From Aquibaculum arenosum (GTDB lineage: Bacteria; Pseudomonadota; Alphaproteobacteria; Kiloniellales; DSM-21159), in assembly GCF_029222965.1 (NCBI RefSeq), contig NZ_JARHUD010000009.1, positions 1 through 64,000 of the forward strand: DNA of 64,000 nucleotides. Direction: 5' to 3'. The notes beneath the pieces were generated by a model, which saw only the letters and a list, made by a program, of their open reading frames with translations, ran no database searches and was not told where the DNA came from. Numbering within the stretch: the stretch's first letter is position 1; every line of letters starts with the position of its first letter. The position numbers and the translations under genes are program-made. Below are positions 60,682 to 64,000 of this stretch, one piece after another.

Positions 60682-61680
60682 TCAATGCGACGCCGGGGCA
60701 ACGTGCCTCTTCCGCTCCTGACCCTGGACAGTCCCGCTTGCGCTGGGTGTGCGCCGCGCCAGAGCGGCGACCTGCTCGCACGACATCTCGGCGGGGCGTA
60801 GGGCCGGCGGCACCTGGGCCTCGCGCAGCGCGGCGTCGATATGACCCAGCACCGAGTCCCGGCAGTCGATCTCTTCCGCAAAGCTGGGCACCCAGTAGCG
60901 CACGGTGTAGCGGATGCCGGAGCGTTCATAGGCCACCGCACGGGCATCGGGCTTGGGGTCTTTCAGCGCCAGTTCTGAGCGCGCCGCCGCACCCGCGAGC
61001 AGGTTTCGCGCCTCGGGAATCGGCAGTTCGTGCGACAGCAGAATCTGGAGCTGTGCCCGATAGTTGCGGCGCGGAGCGCTGTAGTTGGTCAGACGCTGGC
61101 GCGCGATCTGACTGTTGGGCAGGATCATGTAGGTGGAATCGCGCGTCTGCAGCCGCGTGGTTCGCCAGCCGATCTCGATGATGCGGCCCTTCGAAGCGCC
61201 GTCGATGTCGACCCAATCACCGATGCGGTAGGGTGCGTCGAGTCCGAGCGCGATGCCGGAGAAGGCGTCGGCCACCACGTTTCGGATGGCGAAGCCGATC
61301 ACCGCCAGCACCAGGCCGGAACTGGCGAGCGCGCCGCTCATCGACTGTCCGAGGAACAGCATGATCGTGGCCACGAGCGCCGCGATGAAGAAGGCCGCGG
61401 CGACGAGTTCCTTCAGCAGCCGGGGCACGCGCCGACCCGTCGTGGTCGAACGCTCCAGCGCCAGTCCCACCAGCCGCCCTGCGAGCCAGGCCCAGGCGAA
61501 ATAGGACACGCTGCCGGCGGCCCGGCGCAGAGTTTCCTGCTCCAGCCCGATCTCGCGCGCAACGGCTTCGTAGGTGAAGAACATGACGATGCTGGCCAGG
61601 GTTGCCACCGCTGGCCACGCAAGGTGCCGGAGCACGGGCCACCCGCGCCCCGAAGACTGCGATCTTTTGTTGCTGGTCAT
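60682..61680 (-). CDS. Small-conductance mechanosensitive channel (MscS family)
   Basis: This 332-residue inner-membrane channel has about four hydrophobic segments. The pore helix is rich in Gly/Ala (SMSGALASSGLVLAVIGFAI) followed by the family hallmark RNVVADAFSGIALGLDAPYRIG. The beta domain has DWVDIDGASKGRIIEIGWRT and ILPNSQIARQRLTNYS. MscS proteins open under hypo-osmotic membrane tension. The ATG has AAAGGAG ~7 bases upstream and overlaps by 4 bases the stop of a tiny zinc-ribbon ORF. That coupling suggests both are made together. Confidence 0.92.
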   Translation of the reverse strand: MTSNKRSQSSGRGWPVLRHLAWPAVATLASIVMFFTYEAVAREIGLEQETLRRAAGSVSYFAWAWLAGRLVGLALERSTTTGRRVPRLLKELVAAAFFIAALVATIMLFLGQSMSGALASSGLVLAVIGFAIRNVVADAFSGIALGLDAPYRIGDWVDIDGASKGRIIEIGWRTTRLQTRDSTYMILPNSQIARQRLTNYSAPRRNYRAQLQILLSHELPIPEARNLLAGAAARSELALKDPKPDARAVAYERSGIRYTVRYWVPSFAEEIDCRDSVLGHIDAALREAQVPPALRPAEMSCEQVAALARRTPSASGTVQGQERKRHVAPASH

Positions 61681-61829
61681 GCGGACTCCTTTCCCCGGGG
61701 TGGCAAAACGGCCGCACCGGAAGATGAAGGCTGTCGCGGCGCGTGGCACCAGGGGCAGCGATGCGCTGCGGCGGGCAGCCTCGCTTCGCAGTTCCGACAA
61801 ATGAGACCCATCGCGCCGCGCCGTGCCAC
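61677..61829 (-). CDS. Small zinc-ribbon protein (50 aa) coupled to MscS gene
   Basis: A 50-codon frame starts with GTG and contains CRNCEARLPAAAHRCPWCHA, two C-x-x-C pairs 11 residues apart as in small zinc-ribbon (DZANK-type) domains. The rest is Pro/Ser-rich. Support: GGAGGTGGAGG immediately upstream of the GTG and a TGA that overlaps the MscS ATG (ATGA). An in-frame ATG 6 codons later is an alternative start. Function is unknown; regulation or assembly of the channel is possible. It is too short for ordinary gene finders to call reliably. Confidence 0.6.
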   Translation of the reverse strand: MARRGAMGLICRNCEARLPAAAHRCPWCHAPRQPSSSGAAVLPPRGKESA

Positions 61830-62158
61830 GCCTCCACCTCCCACAACAATAGGGCCGGCTGCTTCGAAAAGCAGCCGGCCCGGCGCTCCGCCCTGGGCAG
61901 GGTGCGCAACCAAAAGGCTGCGCTCACTGCCAGCCGGCGAGCGCCTGTTCAGACGATGTACGAAGAAACCCCGGGCAACTGCCCCGTACTCGGGATCACA
62001 ATCATAGATATAGGCGTGATTTTAGAAGTTTCAAGCGGTTAAAGGCAGTTCTTCACGGCCGGCTCTTTTCTCCGGCGAATGCGAAGCCCGGTTCAGATCG
62101 GATGCGTGATCTTCCTGGGATGTCTTGAAAAACCCATCAGATGGATTGTGGTGCGTCA
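61830..62158. other. 329-base non-coding gap
   Basis: The gap lies between the zinc-ribbon ORF and the DUF4160 gene, which diverge from it. It holds the strong hairpin at 61852-61881. The part from ~61990 is more AT-rich (for example ATCATAGATATAGGCGTGATTTTAG at 62001-62025 in part) and could carry promoters for both directions. No further coding region, tRNA or repeat was recognised. Confidence 0.5.
61852..61881 (-). terminator. 13-bp perfect hairpin upstream of the zinc-ribbon/MscS unit
   Basis: GGGCCGGCTGCTT pairs perfectly with AAGCAGCCGGCCC across a CGAA tetraloop (TTCG on the minus strand). Reading leftward it is followed by TATTGTTG. It lies 22 bases ahead of the small ORF start, so it could end upstream transcription or sit in the 5' leader. 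Confidence 0.55.
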
Positions 62159-62407
62159 ATGGTCGTCGTTCACCGCGCGCACGGATTCAGGTTCGTGATT
62201 TACACCGCTGACCTCACCCCGGCGCATATACATATCACCGGAGCGGGACAGGCAAAGGTGAATCTGTTCGGGCCGGACGGTCGACCAGAGTTGGTCTCTG
62301 TCGTGGGCATCAAGGCGGCGGAAATTCGGCGATTGATGTCAGAGGTTGTCGAACGCCGCGATGAGTTTATGAACGAATGGGAGCGTATCCATGGCACAGG
62401 TGACTGA
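62159..62407 (+). CDS. DUF4160 domain protein
   Basis: This 82-residue small protein has VVHRAHGFRFVIYTADLTPA then HIHITGAGQAKVNLFG, matching DUF4160, in which an early His-rich P-x-H-I-H segment is conserved. The C-terminal helix AAEIRRLMSEVVERRDEFMN is also typical. The ATG at 62159 gives the usual family length; one 18 bases earlier is possible. It overlaps the DUF2442 gene by 17 bases. The two families frequently occur as neighbours and are suspected of forming a toxin-antitoxin-like pair, but the function is not established to my knowledge. Confidence 0.78.
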   Translation: MVVVHRAHGFRFVIYTADLTPAHIHITGAGQAKVNLFGPDGRPELVSVVGIKAAEIRRLMSEVVERRDEFMNEWERIHGTGD

Positions 62408-62804
62408 CGCGGAGTTCGCGGCTGCGGAAGCCCGTGGCCAAGCGATGCTGGAAACGGAGCCTCGGGCCCGGTCCGCTCAGTACGACCGGAAAACCGGGCG
62501 GGTGACGGTCGAATTGGTGAACGGCTGCAGCTACCTCTTCCCGACCGATCTCGTTCAAGACCTGAGCGATGCCAGCCCCGAAGATCTCGCGGATGTCCAG
62601 GTCGATGGCATGGGTTTCAATCTGCACTGGCCCAAGCTTGACGTCGATCTCTACGTTCCGGCGCTCGTGGCAGGCGTGTTCGGCACGCGCGACTGGATGA
62701 GAAAGGCGCTCGCACGCCATGCGGGTAGTTCGACCTCTGCGGCGAAGGCGGCGGCGGCGCGCGAGAATGGTCGCAAGGGCGGACGGCCGCGCAAGCGGGC
62801 ATGA
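62391..62804 (+). CDS. DUF2442 domain protein with basic C-terminal tail
   Basis: This 137-residue protein has a central DUF2442 segment: SAQYDRKTGRVTVELVNGCS, LFPTDLVQDLSDASPEDLAD and VDGMGFNLHWPKLDVDLYVP. The tail AARENGRKGGRPRKRA is basic with a GRP core like an AT-hook, suggesting nucleic-acid contact. Such tails are common in DUF2442 proteins. It overlaps the DUF4160 gene, and its stop lies 28 bases from the 3' end of tRNA-Val. A toxin-antitoxin or regulatory role is conjecture. Confidence 0.8.
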   Translation: MAQVTDAEFAAAEARGQAMLETEPRARSAQYDRKTGRVTVELVNGCSYLFPTDLVQDLSDASPEDLADVQVDGMGFNLHWPKLDVDLYVPALVAGVFGTRDWMRKALARHAGSSTSAAKAAAARENGRKGGRPRKRA

Positions 62805-62832
62805 CCTGATCGGATTGGATAATGCCGGGGAA

Positions 62833-62907
62833 TGGTGGGCGCGGCTGGGATTGAACCAGCGACCCCTGCCGTGTGAAGGCAGTGCTCTCCCGCTGAGCTA
62901 CGCGCCC
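62833..62907 (-). tRNA. tRNA-Val (anticodon CAC), CCA encoded
   Basis: On the minus strand the gene begins GGGCGCG and the 3' strand is CGCGCCC-A-CCA, a 7-bp acceptor. D-stem GCTC/GAGC, anticodon stem CTGCC/GGCAG with loop TTCACAC (anticodon CAC), and T-arm GCTGG-TTCAATC-CCAGC are all well formed. The total is 75 nucleotides with CCA. Confidence 0.97.
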
Positions 62908-63045
62908 GCATGTCTGCGGCGGGCGTTTGTCTAAGCGGCGGCGGAGGGGCTGTCAAGGCGCGCGAGGCGGCGCGCTTGCGGGCAAGTGGCTTTTCCGGCG
63001 CCGGCGCCTGCGGCAGCATGGGCGCAGCAGCCTTCTGGAGGGATG

Positions 63046-63858
63046 ATGACAGCGATTCTGATCACCGGCGCGGCCGGCTTTCTCGGCCAGCACCTGGCGC
63101 AGCACTTCGCCGACAAGGCCGAGCGCCTGGTGCTGAGCGACATAAAGCCGCTGCCCGAAGAGCCGGCGGGGGCCGAGCGGGTGCAGGCGGACCTGGGCGA
63201 CAAGCAAGCGGTGCTGGAGATGGCGCGCGAGGTCGATGCGATCCTGCACTTCGGTGGGCTGCCGGTGGAGTATCCCTTCGAGGAAATTCTGCACGCCAAC
63301 CTGCGCGGCTCCTACCACGTCTTCGAGGCGGCGCGGGCCAGCGGGGCACGGGTGATCTTCGCCAGTTCGAACCACGCCATTGGCTACTACGAGCGCAGCC
63401 AGCGCCTGGACGTGGCCGATCCGCCGATGCCCGACGGCTTCTACGGCCTCTCCAAGGCCTATGTGGAACTGCTGGCGCGCACCTACTGGATGAAGCACGG
63501 CGTGGAGAGCGCCAGCCTGCGCATCGGCAGTGCCCTGCCGGAGCCGCGCGATGCGCGCAACCTCAGCACCTGGTTCGCCCTGCCGGACATGATGGCGATG
63601 ATCGAGGCCTGCCTGGCCGCACAGCCGCTGGGCTGCCGCCTGCTCTGGGGCGCCAGCGCCAACAGCCGCGGCTGGTGGGGCCGAGATGACCGGGACGGTC
63701 TCGACCTGCCGCCCTTTGATGACGCGGAGCGCTTTGCCGCGGCGCTGGAGGCGAAGGTGACCGACGATCCGGTGAACGAGCGCTACCAGGGCGGCAGCTT
63801 CGCCAGCGACGGCTATGACCGCGCCGAACCCGCGCCGCCGCCACCGCTGAGAAGGTGA
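63046..63858 (+). CDS. udh: Uronate dehydrogenase-like NAD(P)-dependent oxidoreductase
   Basis: This 270-residue extended-SDR has the N-terminal loop ILITGAAGFLGQHLAQHF, ILHFGGLPVEYPFEEILHAN, FASSNHAIGYYERSQ and DGFYGLSKAYVELLA with Tyr-x-x-x-Lys. RIGSALPEPRDARNLSTW and LWGASANSRGWWG closely follow bacterial uronate dehydrogenase, which oxidises D-glucuronate or D-galacturonate to aldarolactone. The ATG at 63046 has GGAGG 4 bases upstream. The C-terminus is Pro-rich (EPAPPPPLRR). A link to aldarate or glycerate catabolism elsewhere in the window is plausible but unproven. Confidence 0.85.
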   Translation: MTAILITGAAGFLGQHLAQHFADKAERLVLSDIKPLPEEPAGAERVQADLGDKQAVLEMAREVDAILHFGGLPVEYPFEEILHANLRGSYHVFEAARASGARVIFASSNHAIGYYERSQRLDVADPPMPDGFYGLSKAYVELLARTYWMKHGVESASLRIGSALPEPRDARNLSTWFALPDMMAMIEACLAAQPLGCRLLWGASANSRGWWGRDDRDGLDLPPFDDAERFAAALEAKVTDDPVNERYQGGSFASDGYDRAEPAPPPPLRR

Positions 63859-63884
63859 GCTTCGAGCGCGTTAACATTTTGATG

Positions 63885-63947
63885 TAGAGCGGATTCACGC
63901 ATTTGATCCGAACACCGGATAGTTCGGATCAAATGCGATCCGGTCTA
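63885..63947. repeat. Intergenic palindromic repeat
   Basis: GCATTTGATCCGAAC (63899-63913) pairs perfectly with GTTCGGATCAAATGC (63922-63936). The flanks TAGAGCGGAT and ATCCGGTCTA extend the symmetry with a 4-base TCAC insertion on one side. Such TAGAGCGGATTC-type palindromes are common dispersed elements in alphaproteobacterial intergenic DNA. It could also serve as a terminator for udh. Confidence 0.75.
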
Positions 63948-64000
63948 CTCCACTTCGCAGGCCCAGTCGGCCAGACGGCGCAGGAAGGCGGTGCAGGCCT
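63945..64000 (-). CDS. C-terminal end of an unidentified leftward gene (partial)
   Basis: Read on the minus strand the last bases encode ...CTAFLRRLADWACEVE followed by TAG. Codon use is GC3-rich like the rest of the window and the stop falls right at the end of the palindromic repeat. Such an end would fit several families, including LysR-type regulators. Too little is visible to assign it. Confidence 0.35.
   Translation of the reverse strand, partial: ACTAFLRRLADWACEVE

Noticed and set aside
62833-62907. tRNA-Val 3' end as an att site of an integrated island
   Set aside because: I saw no second copy of the tRNA 3' sequence and no integrase gene in the window.
1-64000. CRISPR array, restriction-modification or other defence island
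   Set aside because: No regularly spaced repeats, cas-like, methylase or known defence proteins were found; the HNH protein stands alone and is of a housekeeping-type family.

Overview
The window is GC-rich, tightly packed bacterial chromosome and reads as an alphaproteobacterium, probably a free-living Rhodospirillales/Kiloniellales-type heterotroph. The pointers are COQ7-type ubiquinone hydroxylase, a K+-independent H+-pyrophosphatase, DUF1127 domains, GluQ-RS, the ~600-residue aminopeptidase P form, a tandem RarD pair and tartrate/glycerate-type genes. No rRNA, CRISPR array, prophage or plasmid functions are visible. There is one tRNA, tRNA-Val(CAC). I cannot name the species from sequence alone.

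Layout. 1-0.6 kb: the N-terminus of an IS5-type transposase and an orphan toxin-binding domain of the Xre/MbcA/ParS antitoxin family. 0.6-5.3 kb: aminopeptidase P, a double-DUF1127 protein and two tandem RarD-like permeases. 5.3-9.4 kb: a leftward operon of MFS carrier, glycerate 2-kinase and pyruvate kinase, resembling the tartrate/glycerate arrangement. 9.6-20.6 kb: housekeeping and degradative enzymes (D-amino-acid dehydrogenase-like oxidase, aminopeptidase N, nitroreductase, hydrolase plus PaaG-like isomerase, GluQ-RS, AlkA-type glycosylase, carboxylesterase, HNH protein) and a yqaA-dsbB-coq7 operon. 20.8-25.3 kb: acyl-CoA and branched-chain catabolism (thioesterase, isovaleryl-CoA dehydrogenase, beta-hydroxyacid dehydrogenase, SDR, acyl-CoA dehydrogenase), then a cold-shock gene.

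25.8-33.5 kb is a self-contained sugar module. A leftward operon encodes a periplasmic binding protein, a double ATPase, two permeases and an SMP-30/gluconolactonase. It is divergent from a GAF histidine kinase and LuxR-type response regulator, with three palindromes in the shared intergenic region. 33.6-36.3 kb holds a subtilase autotransporter with an AT-rich patch inside its protease domain. 36.4-48.2 kb has a class II aldolase, a lone hutH with a HutC-type operator, a glutamine amidotransferase, a DUF2272 lipoprotein, an AraC regulator facing an MFS carrier, formate-THF ligase, a secreted two-repeat protein, a GST, Fe-alcohol dehydrogenase and a Tat-exported dienelactone hydrolase.

48.4-59.4 kb carries recQ, a FemAB-like acyltransferase, a rhomboid protease, an internally deleted Cu/Zn superoxide dismutase, RidA, an SDR, hppA, the two 3-oxoacid CoA-transferase subunits and a PuuB-like oxidase. 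The last 5 kb look more accessory: a broken HigA-like antitoxin, a cytoplasmic class-A-beta-lactamase-like protein, a MscS channel coupled to a tiny zinc-ribbon ORF, a DUF4160-DUF2442 pair beside tRNA-Val, a uronate-dehydrogenase-like gene and a palindromic repeat.

I found no clear novel multi-gene defence system. The most unusual items are the SodC lacking one copper ligand, the zinc-ribbon/MscS coupling, the DUF4160-DUF2442 pair, the mosaic autotransporter and the sugar-ABC/two-component module.
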